From Ovis canadensis (lineage: Eukaryota; Chordata; Mammalia; Artiodactyla; Bovidae): a stretch of 64,000 nt of DNA. Position 1 is the first letter of the stretch. Every line of letters starts with the position of its first letter. Shown in pieces: positions 62,401-64,000 of the stretch. A program made the translations under genes and the position numbers. The notes under the pieces are model-generated. The model made no database searches and was not told the origin of the DNA. It saw nothing but the letters and a program-made list of their open reading frames with translations. The stretch is from NCBI RefSeq assembly GCF_042477335.2, contig NC_091246.1, positions 252,741,001 to 252,805,000 of the forward strand. The letters are read 5' to 3'.

Positions 62401-64000
62401 CCTTTCATTCCGATCTCGTCATCTTTTCATCTTTCTCTGCAGCAGTTACTTCCTGTGGTAATAACACTGCTGCCAAGAGGCTGTCGCAGGCTTCTTGTAG
62501 TGGAGTTCAGAGCCCCCTGGGGCTCCCCCCAGTGGCCTTCTTAAGCACTGCGCTTGGCTTCTTTGTGCTGGTTTGCCGCGGTAGATGCGGCGACTCAGAG
62601 TGTAAGATGTTCAGCTCTTACACTGAAGGCATCGGAGTAGCCTGGCTTGGGACCCCCGCCTCCCACCAGCAGCCTCCCCGCCCTCCTTCCCTCTGTCTCC
62701 TCACACCCGTCCCACTCTACTCTTACACTGTTTGCTTAGGATGTGCTTCCAGGTTTCTCTGAGCTTCACATTTTTTTCCTTTTTTTTCTTTTGCTTCTCC
62801 CCCAAGTTCTGAAACTGAGTCCCTAACCAAGCTGGACCGGTTAGTATGTCCTCTTTCATTTCTTTGCACGAGCGAGTGTGTGTTAGAGAGCCGTGTAACT
62901 GATGGCGTGGCTTTGCGTTGATTCCGCTTCTGTGGACAAGTCCTGCTGCTTCTTTCTGTCCCCATCGTTGCATGGCTGCAGAGCTGTCCCGTGTCCCCGT
63001 GGAGAATGCGGGGGGTTGGACGTGCGCGCTTGGTGTCGGCCGCCCCTGCCTTCCCCCTCCGCCCTCTGCAGGGGTGAGGAGGGTGGGGCGCTGAGTCAGT
63101 GGAGAAGGTCTGTCGTCGGAACAGCCAGGGAGCTTGTTCTGTCCTCCTAGGTTTCATGCCCCAGGTCCCTCTCTGCTGCTGCCCTCTGCCCCTTGACCTT
63201 TTTCTTACCAGCTGCCTTCTCCACACTGTCCCCTGTCTGTCCAGAGCTTCAGCCCTCGTGATGTTGGTCTTTTTACTGAGCTGCCTTAAGCGCACATGAG
63301 GGAGCCCTGGGGAGTGTTGCCCTCTGTACCCTTCAGTGGTTGGGCTTCTTATCCTTCCCTTAGGGAAAATTGCCCCGTTTTCTAAAGGGGCTTCATTGTA
63401 CCCTTTGAATGTTGGTAATTGGCATGAACCTAAAAATCCAGTTGGTTCTCTTCCCCACACTGGGCGACTTCTAGGAAGTGCTTCTGTGCATTTTCTTGGA
63501 GGTGTAAGTCGAGCGTGGCCACAGCTCTCCCAGTGTGAGAAGATGGCTTGACCCTTTCCCTTTGTGTCTCCCCTTTGCCCACTGGTCTCGGGCACCTGAG
63601 CTTTGGGTCCTGTCGCATCGAGACTGTTAAGCCTGTCTCCGTGATCCCTGCCGCAGGCAGCAGAAGGAAGCGCCCTTATCCTCTTTGAGGAAGGAAAGCC
63701 CTGTCTTTGAGTCGTGGATTACGAGCGTGGCCACAGGTTGATCTACGAGCAGGAGCCAGTTTCCTTCTGGCCTGTGACACCGGGAGCGACTCGTGTGGGG
63801 CCTGTGGCCGGTCTTACCGTGCTTCGATTTCGTATTTGGCGTTCACTTAGCTGTCCCTGAGGGCCTCGGGACTGTAGTCTGCGCAGGCTAAAGCACCAGG
63901 CGGAGGGAAGGGGGACTCTTGTGCTCAGGCCAGCTTTTCTGTCTCCCCAGGCTGGTTGTGAGTTCTTTAGAAGCCCTGGAAAGCTGCTTTGCTGTTGGCC
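4805..64000 (+). CDS. UBR4: UBR4, E3 ubiquitin ligase N-recognin, 5' half of gene (exons 1-49 complete, 50 partial)
   Basis: Giant E3 ligase component of the Arg/N-degron pathway (p600, ZUBR1). The family binds destabilising N-terminal residues through a UBR box and is known to work with KCMF1, UBE2A and calmodulin. Joined coding segments: 4805-4980, 12486-12583, 13736-13839, 14580-14709, 14821-14960, 15726-15828, 15941-16082, 16236-16360, 19713-19837, 20444-20503, 20601-20791, 24276-24375, 24504-24641, 25434-25551, 26339-26526, 27713-27872, 27988-28073, 33803-33972, 35211-35493, 36132-36267, 37178-37257, 37755-37883, 38607-38789, 38924-39046, 39156-39385, 40750-40871, 41856-41953, 43520-43677, 44427-44636, 46375-46476, 46784-46884, 47131-47329, 47706-47894, 48309-48372, 50167-50358, 50905-50975, 51066-51213, 51646-51873, 52509-52679, 54307-54489, 55337-55495, 55833-55985, 56450-56677, 57281-57438, 58402-58573, 58819-59020, 60179-60342, 60775-60991, 61842-62058, 63951-64000. 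All introns are GT-AG and all phases agree, giving 7,474 nt with no stop. Identity rests on near-continuous agreement with human UBR4 as I remember it. The gene is truncated by the window edge, not broken. Confidence 0.97.
5480..6880. other. UBR4: Intron 1 unique sequence
   Basis: AT-rich intron with a T run at 5486-5499 and a CT-rich tract at about 6727-6755. A tRNA-like 5' half lies at 5767-5795. Nothing else recognised. Confidence 0.5.
6903..7237. mobile_element. hAT-type non-autonomous DNA transposon remnant
   Basis: Ends are imperfect inverted copies (AGGTCAGCACACTTTTTCTG and AGTTTGCCAGCCCCTGG). Inner sequence CTGTAAAGAGTCAGA, AAATGGGCGTGGCTGTG and TTTGACCTGCGGGTC is typical of a common old mammalian hAT MITE. 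I do not assign the subfamily. Confidence 0.75.
7836..7927 (-). repeat. Bov-A SINE fragment, antisense
   Basis: TTTTGGCTGCACTGCACG...TCCTAACCACTGGACCTCCA GGGAATTCCC end. Confidence 0.75.
8005..8640 (+). mobile_element. BovB LINE 3' fragment
   Basis: Parallels the last 650 bp of the 1072-2552 copy (GCTCCAAAATCACTGCAGAT, AAGCTATGGTTTTTCCAGT, GAGTCGGACATAACTGAGC). It is 5'-truncated and non-coding. Confidence 0.92.
8998..9190 (+). repeat. Bov-tA SINE
   Basis: CTTGTGGCTCAGCTGGTAAA head, body to CAAAGAGTCGGACATGAAT. Confidence 0.9.
9760..9948 (+). repeat. Bov-tA SINE
   Basis: GTGGTTCAGTGGTAAAGAAT head, B-box-like GACTGATTCC, tail GTCAGACACAGCTTAG. Confidence 0.88.
9950..12074. other. UBR4: Intron 1 sequence without recognised element
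   Basis: About 2.1 kb of ordinary intron just upstream of the inverted repeat. I see no gene, SINE or simple repeat that I can support. Confidence 0.5.
12075..12367 (+). repeat. Left arm of perfect 293-bp inverted repeat around UBR4 exon 2
   Basis: Each of its 293 bases is complementary to 12963-12671 read backwards, with no mismatch or gap in a line-by-line comparison. Similarity stops abruptly on both sides (12074/12964 and 12368/12670). It is not any SINE or LINE I recognise. A MIR tail follows directly at the inner end. Confidence 0.97.
12385..12476 (+). repeat. MIR SINE 3' part
   Basis: Matches the MIR 3' half (GATTAAG...AATGCCTGTAGA...AGTAAGCAGTAAATAAATGTTG). It may begin inside the left inverted-repeat arm, which would make the left arm's inner flank the original context. 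Confidence 0.6.
12486..12583 (+). CDS. UBR4: UBR4 coding exon 2 (inside inverted repeat loop)
   Basis: Residues 59-92, 98 nt, acceptor TTGCAG|TGAATC and donor CCTCA|GTAAGT. The length is not a multiple of three, so skipping would shift the frame. The exon lies in the 303-nt loop between the two arms of a perfect 293-bp inverted repeat, with about 118 nt of loop before it and 87 nt after it. Confidence 0.96.
12671..12963 (-). repeat. Right arm of perfect 293-bp inverted repeat around UBR4 exon 2
   Basis: Exact reverse complement of 12075-12367. The arms are separated by 303 bp (12368-12670), which carry UBR4 exon 2. Confidence 0.97.
13290..13500 (+). repeat. MIR SINE, nearly full length
   Basis: Core TTAGAGCCAGACATCTGGAT, CATGACTTGGGCAAATCATT, AACCTCTCT, then ATCTCATAGCATTGGTTTGA. 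Confidence 0.85.
13736..13839 (+). CDS. UBR4: UBR4 coding exon 3
   Basis: Residues 92-126 ([16 protein letters not shown] and following). Acceptor TTCTCAG, donor CCCAG|GTAAGA. Ends on a codon boundary. Confidence 0.96.
13925..14085. mobile_element. hAT-type MITE fragment, same family as 6903-7237
   Basis: CAGGGATTGGTGCCTTTCTC start, GAAAGCAGCCATAGGCAATG core and CACTCATTCACAAAAACAG. Lies downstream of exon 3. Confidence 0.65.
14580..14709 (+). CDS. UBR4: UBR4 coding exon 4
   Basis: Residues 127-170, beginning [18 protein letters not shown]. Acceptor TTCTCAG, donor GATG|GTGAGC. The following intron is only 111 bp. Confidence 0.96.
14821..14960 (+). CDS. UBR4: UBR4 coding exon 5
   Basis: Residues 170-216, including [19 protein letters not shown]. 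Acceptor TTTATAG, donor CTCAG|GTGAGT. Confidence 0.96.
15180..15302 (-). repeat. Bov-A SINE, antisense
   Basis: GGAATCTTAGTTCCCTGCCA, GGGATCGAACCCATGCCC, GTGGGCCACCAGGGAAGTCT. Confidence 0.85.
15560..15676 (-). repeat. Bov-A SINE, antisense, carrying a consensus splice donor
   Basis: GGGATCTTAGTTCCCTGAAT through ACCACTGGACCACCAGGTAA. The usual CAGGGAAGTCCC end has become CAGGTAAGTTCC, a perfect 5' splice-site consensus at 15665-15673. It ends 49 bp before exon 6. Confidence 0.85.
15726..15828 (+). CDS. UBR4: UBR4 coding exon 6
   Basis: Residues 217-251, including [17 protein letters not shown]. Acceptor CTCTTCAG, donor CTTG|GTAAGA. A Bov-A SINE ends about 49 bp upstream, so the branch point must sit in that short remaining gap or in the SINE. 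Confidence 0.96.
15941..16082 (+). CDS. UBR4: UBR4 coding exon 7
   Basis: Residues 251-298, including [18 protein letters not shown]. Acceptor AATTCAG, donor AATGG|GTAAGG. It is separated from exon 6 by a 112-bp intron and from exon 8 by a 153-bp intron. Confidence 0.96.
16236..16360 (+). CDS. UBR4: UBR4 coding exon 8
   Basis: Residues 298-340, including [18 protein letters not shown]. Acceptor GTTCCAG, donor CGCAG|GTGAGG. Confidence 0.96.
17342..17444. repeat. Compound microsatellite (GA)n(GT)n
   Basis: Interrupted GA/CAGA run at 17342-17420, then an uninterrupted (TG)12 at 17421-17444. Confidence 0.97.
17930..18046 (+). repeat. Bov-A SINE
   Basis: GGGAACTCCCTGGTGGTGTC head, GGTTAAGACTCCGCGCTTTC, A-rich end. 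Confidence 0.85.
18238..18502 (-). repeat. Bov-A2 SINE, antisense
   Basis: TGACTGTGCTGGGTCTTTGC start, GATTCTTAACCACTGAGCCA CCAGGGACGTCC end. Confidence 0.9.
18515..19151. repeat. Old L1 3'-region remnant
   Basis: AAGCAGCTTTAGGTTTGCAG AAAAATG and similar blocks recall the 3' region of old mammalian L1 elements. It seems to resume at 19286-19497 between two BovB remnants. Poorly conserved. Confidence 0.45.
19152..19285 (-). repeat. BovB 3'-end fragment, antisense
   Basis: CAGTCACTCAGTTGCGTCCG, GCACGCCAGGCTTCCCTGTC, CTTGTCCATTGAGTCAGTGA TGCC: reverse complement of the BovB 3' end. Confidence 0.8.
19498..19625 (-). repeat. BovB 3'-end fragment, antisense (second copy)
   Basis: GTTCAGTCACTCAGTCGTGT, GCACGCCAGGCTTCCCTGTC, CCCATGTCCACTGG. 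It lies 87 bp before exon 9, 210 bp from the previous copy. Confidence 0.8.
19713..19837 (+). CDS. UBR4: UBR4 coding exon 9
   Basis: Residues 340-381 ([18 protein letters not shown] and following). Acceptor CTCCTCAG, donor AATGC|GTAAGC. An antisense BovB 3' remnant ends about 87 bp upstream. Confidence 0.96.
20444..20503 (+). CDS. UBR4: UBR4 coding exon 10
   Basis: A 60-nt in-frame exon (residues 382-401, [20 protein letters not shown]). Acceptor TGGACAG, donor GGTGAG|GTAAGA. The following intron is only 97 bp. Confidence 0.96.
20601..20791 (+). CDS. UBR4: UBR4 coding exon 11
   Basis: Residues 402-465, beginning [18 protein letters not shown]. Acceptor TCAACAG, donor AAAGG|GTATGT. Confidence 0.96.
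21400..21617 (-). repeat. Bov-A2 SINE, antisense
   Basis: TTGTTGCAGAGCACGGGCTC, CTTAGTTGCCCGGCATGTGG, ACTGAGCCACCAGGGAAGCC. Confidence 0.9.
21618..23734. other. UBR4: Intron 11 interior, old degenerate repeats
   Basis: Sections at about 21800-22150 and 22480-22780 resemble very old mammalian interspersed repeats (phrases like AGGGCCAGATCACCTTGG). 22860-23300 is AT-rich and L1-like. Too decayed to assign; no gene seen. Confidence 0.35.
23735..23972 (-). repeat. Bov-A2 SINE, antisense
   Basis: Ends GATCTTCCTGGACCAGGGAT and CTGTGCCACCAGAGAAGTTC. Confidence 0.88.
24276..24375 (+). CDS. UBR4: UBR4 coding exon 12
   Basis: Residues 465-498, including [18 protein letters not shown]. Acceptor TGTGTAG, donor CACAAG|GTGAGG. 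Confidence 0.96.
24504..24641 (+). CDS. UBR4: UBR4 coding exon 13
   Basis: A 138-nt exon on codon boundaries (residues 499-544), including [18 protein letters not shown]. Acceptor ACCTTCAG, donor AGGAAG|GTGGGT. Confidence 0.96.
24813..24952 (+). repeat. Bov-tA SINE, 3'-truncated
   Basis: GGACTTCCTGGTGGCTCAGA through GAAAATCCCATGG. Confidence 0.88.
25058..25272. mobile_element. hAT-type non-autonomous DNA transposon remnant
   Basis: AGTGGTCCCCAGACTTTTTG start, GACAGTTTTTCCACAGATCA, GATTCAAGCGCGTTACA and terminal TCCTGGGGGTTGGAGACTCC: imperfect inverted ends of an old mammalian MITE. Subfamily not assigned. Confidence 0.7.
25434..25551 (+). CDS. UBR4: UBR4 coding exon 14
   Basis: Residues 545-584. 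Basic start ([11 protein letters not shown]), then Ser/Asp/Glu-rich sequence with paired Tyr, consistent with a disordered linker. Acceptor TTCCCAG, donor CCAAG|GTAGGC. Confidence 0.96.
26339..26526 (+). CDS. UBR4: UBR4 coding exon 15 (proline-rich linker)
   Basis: Residues 584-646. Contains [16 protein letters not shown], then a polyproline run ([12 protein letters not shown]), then Ser/Pro/Lys-rich sequence, so probably an unstructured linker. Acceptor CTGTTAG, donor GAGTTG|GTAAGA. Confidence 0.96.
26630..26710 (+). repeat. Short ruminant L1-like fragment
   Basis: AATTGCAGGATAGTTGCTTT ACAGTGTTGTG resembles a block of ruminant L1 3' sequence also found near 31150. Confidence 0.5.
26845..27000 (+). 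repeat. MIR SINE, degenerate
   Basis: TTTATGACTTCAGGCAAGAA, TTTCTCTGAGCCTGTTTTGT, GTGTTGTGAAGAATGAACG. Confidence 0.65.
27188..27309 (-). repeat. Bov-A SINE, antisense
   Basis: GTATCTTAGTTCCCCGACCA, CTCGCCACTGGACCGTCAGG GAATCCCC. Confidence 0.85.
27713..27872 (+). CDS. UBR4: UBR4 coding exon 16
   Basis: Residues 647-700 ([18 protein letters not shown] and following), a hydrophobic helical repeat. Acceptor TTTCCAG, donor CAAGG|GTCAGT. A diverged second copy of this exon lies 610 bp downstream at 28482-28641. Confidence 0.96.
27988..28073 (+). CDS. UBR4: UBR4 coding exon 17
   Basis: Residues 700-728 ([18 protein letters not shown] and following). Acceptor CTTCAAG, donor CTGCAG|GTGTGT. The preceding intron is 115 bp and the following one 5.7 kb. 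Confidence 0.96.
28482..28641 (+). pseudogene. UBR4: Degenerate duplicate of UBR4 exon 16 (pseudo-exon in intron 17)
   Basis: This 160-bp stretch aligns end to end with exon 16 (27713-27872). Counted by hand there are about 28 substitutions, one inserted base (near 28517) and one deleted base (near 28580), or about 82% identity. The two indels offset each other, so the ends stay in the exon frame and no stop appears ([11 protein letters not shown] at the start, [14 protein letters not shown] at the end), while about 20 middle residues are read in a shifted frame. The pyrimidine tract before the copy is kept, but the acceptor CCAG has become TGG, so the original splice site is lost. Because intronic sequence was copied too, this looks like a genomic exon duplication, not a retrocopy. 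It is probably not spliced in, although the internal TTCTTAG could act as a cryptic acceptor. Confidence 0.85.
29100..29320 (-). repeat. Bov-A2 SINE, antisense
   Basis: TTTGGCTGCACTGCCTCTTG start, CTTAACCACTGGGCCCCCAG end. Confidence 0.88.
29570..29725. mobile_element. MER5A-like hAT MITE
   Basis: AGTGTTTCTCAGTCTTTAGT GTGCAT, GAGGAATTTGTTAAAAATTC AGATTCT: agrees with MER5A over its first half. Confidence 0.6.
29876..29984 (+). repeat. Bov-A SINE
   Basis: CCTTGCAGGGGGCATGGGTT CCCTGATCAGGGAACTAAGT with a poly-A tail of about 13 A. Confidence 0.85.
29990..31136. other. UBR4: Intron 17 interior, nothing recognised
   Basis: About 1.1 kb of AT-rich intron with no gene, SINE or simple repeat I can name. 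Confidence 0.4.
31137..31805 (+). repeat. L1 3' region, degenerate
   Basis: TTATTGAGGTACAGTTGATT TACAG, GGATATTGAGTGTAGTCTCC TGTTC, GGGGCTGTTGGGTCATAGTT are blocks of ruminant L1 3' sequence in sense orientation, with CpG-rich drift in the middle. Confidence 0.7.
31806..33802. other. UBR4: Intron 17, 3' part
   Basis: About 2 kb with an A run near 32158 and GC-richer sequence at 32330-32520. I see no convincing gene or classifiable repeat before exon 18. Confidence 0.4.
33803..33972 (+). CDS. UBR4: UBR4 coding exon 18
   Basis: Residues 729-785, including [18 protein letters not shown]. Acceptor CATGTTAG, donor GGACAG|GTAAGA. Confidence 0.96.
33973..35210. other. UBR4: Intron 18, nothing recognised
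   Basis: About 1.2 kb of AT-rich, apparently repeat-poor intron. Confidence 0.4.
35211..35493 (+). CDS. UBR4: UBR4 coding exon 19
   Basis: At 283 nt the longest coding exon here (residues 785-879). Includes [17 protein letters not shown] and a long Leu-rich helical stretch. Acceptor GTGGTAG, donor GAGCAG|GTACTG. Confidence 0.96.
36132..36267 (+). CDS. UBR4: UBR4 coding exon 20
   Basis: Residues 880-925, including [18 protein letters not shown] and [16 protein letters not shown]. Acceptor TTAAAAG has a weak pyrimidine tract; donor TCATCAG|GTCAGA. Confidence 0.95.
36886..37112 (+). mobile_element. MER20-like hAT MITE
   Basis: CAGCTGGGGGTGATTGTATT CCCC, ATTTGGTTGTCACAGCTGGG, AGAGAGTCATCTGGCCCAGA and terminal TTGGGAAACCCTGG fit MER20. 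Confidence 0.75.
37178..37257 (+). CDS. UBR4: UBR4 coding exon 21
   Basis: Residues 925-951, including [18 protein letters not shown]. Acceptor CTTTTCAG, donor CTGTG|GTACCC. Confidence 0.95.
37755..37883 (+). CDS. UBR4: UBR4 coding exon 22
   Basis: A 129-nt in-frame exon (residues 952-994), including [18 protein letters not shown]. Acceptor GATATTAG, donor GCCCTG|GTGAGG. Confidence 0.96.
38450..38543 (-). repeat. Bov-tA SINE 3' fragment, antisense
   Basis: GTGAAGTCGCTTAGTCGTTT and ACTCCATGGACTGTAGCCTA CCAGGCTCC. It lies 63 bp before exon 23. Confidence 0.85.
38607..38789 (+). CDS. UBR4: UBR4 coding exon 23
   Basis: A 183-nt in-frame exon (residues 995-1055), including [17 protein letters not shown]. 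Acceptor TTGTAG. The donor ATAAAG|GTGCTG is weak at +4 to +6. A short antisense Bov-tA piece ends about 63 bp upstream of the acceptor. Confidence 0.95.
38924..39046 (+). CDS. UBR4: UBR4 coding exon 24
   Basis: A 123-nt in-frame exon (residues 1056-1096), [12 protein letters not shown] to [12 protein letters not shown] sequence. Acceptor TAAATAG, donor CGACAG|GTGTGT. Confidence 0.96.
39101..39119 (+). repeat. UBR4: T19 homopolymer in a 109-bp intron
   Basis: Nineteen consecutive T, 36 bp before the exon 25 acceptor AG. It could serve as an upstream pyrimidine tract. Confidence 0.95.
39156..39385 (+). CDS. UBR4: UBR4 coding exon 25
   Basis: Residues 1097-1173, including [18 protein letters not shown] and [15 protein letters not shown]. 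Acceptor TTTTAAAG, donor CACCAG|GTGGGG. The 109-bp intron before it carries a run of 19 T. Confidence 0.96.
39600..39847 (-). repeat. Bov-A2 SINE, antisense
   Basis: GGGGTCTTAGTTCCCCGACT AGG, CCTAACCACTAGACCACCAG GGAC end. Confidence 0.88.
40750..40871 (+). CDS. UBR4: UBR4 coding exon 26
   Basis: Residues 1173-1214, including [18 protein letters not shown]. Acceptor CCTCCAG, donor CTCTGG|GTAAGT. Confidence 0.95.
40975..41185 (-). repeat. MIR SINE, antisense
   Basis: ATCCTATGAGGTAAGTTTTA TTATCATCCCC, AGGAAACTGAGACTTAGG, AAGTGGCAGAGCTGGAATCC: reverse complement of MIR. Confidence 0.85.
41856..41953 (+). CDS. UBR4: UBR4 coding exon 27
   Basis: Residues 1214-1246, including [18 protein letters not shown]. 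Acceptor CCTCCAG, donor TCCTGG|GTGAGT. Confidence 0.96.
42250..42395. mobile_element. Old DNA-transposon-like fragment, unclassified
   Basis: GGTTGAATCCATGGATGTGG, GAGGGCTAACTGTA and TATTCGAGGATCAACTGCTA G resemble the ends of a widespread old mammalian DNA element; family not assigned. Confidence 0.45.
42965..43266 (-). repeat. Bov-A2 SINE, antisense
   Basis: CTTGCTGTGCGGGCTTCTCT CTAGTTGC start, CGCTGAGCCACCAGGGTTGC CC end. Confidence 0.9.
43311..43380. repeat. 23-bp minisatellite, 3 copies
   Basis: Unit TTCATTCACTCCGCTCCACT CCC at 43311, 43334 and 43357; the third copy is slightly diverged. In intron 27, about 140 bp before exon 28. Confidence 0.93.
43520..43677 (+). CDS. UBR4: UBR4 coding exon 28
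   Basis: Residues 1247-1299, including [18 protein letters not shown]. Acceptor TTTCAG, donor ATAGT|GTGAGT. Confidence 0.96.
44427..44636 (+). CDS. UBR4: UBR4 coding exon 29
   Basis: Residues 1299-1369, including [17 protein letters not shown] and [18 protein letters not shown]. Acceptor GCTGAAG has a weak pyrimidine tract; donor AATAG|GTGAGC. Confidence 0.96.
44770..45048 (-). repeat. Bov-A2 SINE, antisense
   Basis: GGGCTTTCTCTAGTTGCTGG, GGGATCTTAGTTCCCAGACC, GGGCCACGAGGGAAGTCT. Confidence 0.9.
45477..45640 (+). repeat. Bov-tA SINE, 5'-truncated
   Basis: GCGGGAGACGTAGGTTCAGT TCC, ATCCCCTGGAGGAGGACGTG, CCATGGGGTCGCAGAG. Confidence 0.85.
45965..46291 (-). repeat. Bov-A2 SINE, antisense, near full length
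   Basis: GGCTGTGCTGGGTCTCTGTC start, TTACTGCTGAGCCACCAGGG end. It lies 84 bp before exon 30. Confidence 0.92.
46375..46476 (+). CDS. UBR4: UBR4 coding exon 30
   Basis: Residues 1369-1403, including [18 protein letters not shown]. Acceptor ATTTTCAG, donor GACAG|GTGAGC. An antisense Bov-A2 ends about 84 bp upstream. Confidence 0.96.
46784..46884 (+). CDS. UBR4: UBR4 coding exon 31
   Basis: Residues 1403-1437, including [18 protein letters not shown]. Acceptor CCTTTCAG, donor GCTGA|GTGAGT. Confidence 0.96.
47131..47329 (+). CDS. UBR4: UBR4 coding exon 32
   Basis: Residues 1437-1503, including [18 protein letters not shown]. Acceptor GTCCCCAG, donor AACAG|GTAGCG. Confidence 0.96.
47706..47894 (+). 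CDS. UBR4: UBR4 coding exon 33
   Basis: Residues 1503-1566, including [18 protein letters not shown] and [15 protein letters not shown]. Acceptor TCTACCAG, donor AGATG|GTAAGA. Confidence 0.96.
48309..48372 (+). CDS. UBR4: UBR4 coding exon 34
   Basis: A short 64-nt exon (residues 1566-1587), [18 protein letters not shown]. Acceptor TTTGGCAG, donor GGAAAG|GTGAGG. Confidence 0.95.
48925..49470. repeat. L1-like 3' fragment with internal minisatellite
   Basis: TTGAGGTGTAATTGACATAG AG, TCAGGTTTACACTGTAGTGA TTTAATG, then after the minisatellite TCTCTTGGCCACTTTCAGAT. Resembles L1 3'-region sequence. Confidence 0.6.
49026..49169. repeat. 28-bp minisatellite, about 5 copies
   Basis: Unit TAGTTAGATTAGTATCCGTC TCCATACA at 49049, 49077, 49105 and 49133, with a shorter 23-bp first copy at 49026 and a partial one at 49161. 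Copies differ at one to three sites. Confidence 0.95.
49489..49768 (-). repeat. Bov-A2 SINE, antisense
   Basis: AGCTGTGCTGGGTCCTTGTT start, CTACTGAATCGCCAGGGAAG CCC end. Confidence 0.92.
49855..49972 (-). repeat. Bov-A SINE, antisense
   Basis: GGACTCTTAGTTCCCTGACC, ATCCTAACCACTGGCCCCCC AGGGGAGTCCC. Confidence 0.88.
50167..50358 (+). CDS. UBR4: UBR4 coding exon 35 (acidic segment before UBR box)
   Basis: A 192-nt in-frame exon (residues 1588-1651). Starts [18 protein letters not shown] and ends in a strongly acidic run ([17 protein letters not shown]) just before the UBR box. Acceptor TTTATAG, donor GACTCA|GTAAGT. Confidence 0.96.
50905..50975 (+). CDS. UBR4: UBR4 coding exon 36 (start of UBR box)
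   Basis: Residues 1652-1675. Carries the first Cys pair of the UBR box ([10 protein letters not shown]) and ends EFMNQHW. Acceptor TTGAAG, donor CATTG|GTAAGA. The next intron is only 90 bp. Confidence 0.96.
51066..51213 (+). CDS. UBR4: UBR4 coding exon 37 (UBR-box zinc core)
   Basis: Residues 1675-1724 hold the zinc-binding core of the UBR box: YHCHTCKM, then [13 protein letters not shown], then [13 protein letters not shown]. All the Cys and His expected of the box are present, so N-degron binding capacity looks intact. The position agrees with the human UBR box at about residues 1656-1729. Acceptor TTTCTAG, donor TGTTTG|GTGAGA. Confidence 0.97.
51646..51873 (+). CDS. UBR4: UBR4 coding exon 38 (end of UBR box)
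   Basis: A 228-nt in-frame exon (residues 1725-1800): [18 protein letters not shown], then Ser/Thr/Lys-rich linker, then [12 protein letters not shown]. Acceptor TCCCTAG, donor ACCAG|GTGGGG. The last 20 nt of the exon and its donor form the first unit of a 32-bp tandem repeat that continues into the intron. Confidence 0.95.
51854..51949 (+). repeat. UBR4: 32-bp tandem repeat across the exon 38 splice donor, 3 copies
   Basis: Units at 51854-51885, 51886-51917 and 51918-51949, each starting GGGAGGAGCTGCAGA or GGGAGGGGCTGCAGA. Unit 1 contains the last 20 coding nt of exon 38 and its donor. Units 2 and 3 repeat the exon-intron junction, with potential donors at 51906 and 51938. Confidence 0.95.
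52509..52679 (+). CDS. UBR4: UBR4 coding exon 39
   Basis: A 171-nt in-frame exon (residues 1801-1857), including [18 protein letters not shown]. Acceptor TTTCTCAG, donor CTGATG|GTGAGT. Confidence 0.96.
53200..53465 (+). repeat. Bov-A2 SINE, diverged
   Basis: GGTTTGATCCCTGG-type box as GGCTTTGATCCCTGGTCTGG, AAGCCTGTGTGCGGCAGAGG, GATCCAGAGCAGCCAGAG end. Confidence 0.8.
53634..53750 (+). repeat. Bov-A SINE
   Basis: GGGATTCCCTAGGGTTCCAG, TTCCACTGCAGGGGGTCTGC, CCCTGGTCAGGGAGCTAAGA. Confidence 0.85.
53929..54046 (+). repeat. Bov-A SINE
   Basis: GGGAATTCCGTGGTGGTCCA GTGG head, GGGTTCGATCCCTGGTTGGA. Confidence 0.88.
54307..54489 (+). CDS. UBR4: UBR4 coding exon 40
   Basis: A 183-nt in-frame exon (residues 1858-1918), including [18 protein letters not shown] and [12 protein letters not shown]. 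Acceptor TTTGCCAG, donor GGCAAG|GTGGGT. It begins a beta-rich, possibly propeller-like region. Confidence 0.96.
55337..55495 (+). CDS. UBR4: UBR4 coding exon 41
   Basis: A 159-nt in-frame exon (residues 1919-1971), [18 protein letters not shown] to LAVCGLK. Acceptor TGGCAG, donor CTGAAG|GTAATC. Confidence 0.96.
55833..55985 (+). CDS. UBR4: UBR4 coding exon 42
   Basis: A 153-nt in-frame exon (residues 1972-2022), [18 protein letters not shown] to [11 protein letters not shown], with blade-like beta-strand alternation. Acceptor TGCTCAG, donor GTCAAG|GTATAG. Confidence 0.96.
56450..56677 (+). CDS. UBR4: UBR4 coding exon 43
   Basis: A 228-nt in-frame exon (residues 2023-2098), including [18 protein letters not shown] and [18 protein letters not shown]. 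Acceptor TCTTGCAG, donor CTGAAG|GTTAGG. Confidence 0.96.
56891..57198 (+). repeat. Bov-A2 SINE, near full length
   Basis: CCAGGGACGTCCTTGGGGGT head, ACCCAGCGCAGCCAGAAATC and CAAATAAA tail. It ends 82 bp before exon 44. Confidence 0.88.
57281..57438 (+). CDS. UBR4: UBR4 coding exon 44
   Basis: Residues 2099-2151, including [18 protein letters not shown]. Acceptor TGTGACAG, donor CAAAAG|GTGGGG. A sense Bov-A2 ends about 82 bp upstream. Confidence 0.95.
58300..58387 (+). repeat. 44-bp tandem duplication just upstream of exon 45
   Basis: TTCCGGTCAACAAAAGATGG AGG... at 58300 and TTCCGGTCAGCGAAAGAGGG AGG... at 58344, both continuing GTGGCGCCCT. The second unit ends 14 nt before the exon 45 acceptor dinucleotide. 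Confidence 0.9.
58402..58573 (+). CDS. UBR4: UBR4 coding exon 45
   Basis: Residues 2151-2208, including [18 protein letters not shown] and [16 protein letters not shown]. The acceptor CGTCCGCAG has a poor pyrimidine tract and directly follows a 44-bp tandem duplication. Donor GCAAAG|GTGAGG. Confidence 0.95.
58819..59020 (+). CDS. UBR4: UBR4 coding exon 46
   Basis: Residues 2209-2276, including [16 protein letters not shown] and [12 protein letters not shown]. Acceptor CTCCTAG, donor CCACCA|GTAAGG. Confidence 0.96.
59498..59703 (+). repeat. Bov-tA SINE
   Basis: GGTTTTCCCTGGTGGCTCAG head, GAGTTCGATCCCTGGATTG, CAAAGAGTCAGACATGACTG tail. Confidence 0.9.
60179..60342 (+). CDS. UBR4: UBR4 coding exon 47
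   Basis: Residues 2276-2330, including [18 protein letters not shown] and [14 protein letters not shown]. Acceptor CTCCACAG, donor ACCAAG|GTGAGG. Confidence 0.96.
60775..60991 (+). CDS. UBR4: UBR4 coding exon 48
   Basis: Residues 2331-2403, [18 protein letters not shown] and the [18 protein letters not shown] stretch; a beta-sandwich-like segment. Acceptor GCTCCAG, donor CTTCA|GTGAGT. Confidence 0.96.
61842..62058 (+). CDS. UBR4: UBR4 coding exon 49
   Basis: Residues 2403-2475, including [18 protein letters not shown] and a Ser/Thr/Asn-rich end ([18 protein letters not shown]). Acceptor GTTGCAG. The donor GAGAG|GTACTG is weak, as expected next to an optional exon. Confidence 0.95.
62807..62839 (+). 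CDS. UBR4: Probable UBR4 cassette microexon (33 nt, in frame)
   Basis: In intron 49 a long T/C tract ends CCCCCAAG, followed by 33 open nucleotides and a GTTAGT donor. Both phases fit exons 49 and 50. Inclusion would insert [11 protein letters not shown] before the shared Arg codon, giving a Ser/Thr-rich, possibly phosphorylated insert. I recall isoform variation of human UBR4 only vaguely, so this rests on the splice signals and exact phase match. Confidence 0.65.
63951..64000 (+). CDS. UBR4: UBR4 coding exon 50 (cut by window end)
   Basis: Acceptor TCTCCCCAG|GCTGG. Encodes [16 protein letters not shown] and then runs off the window (from residue 2475). Confidence 0.95.
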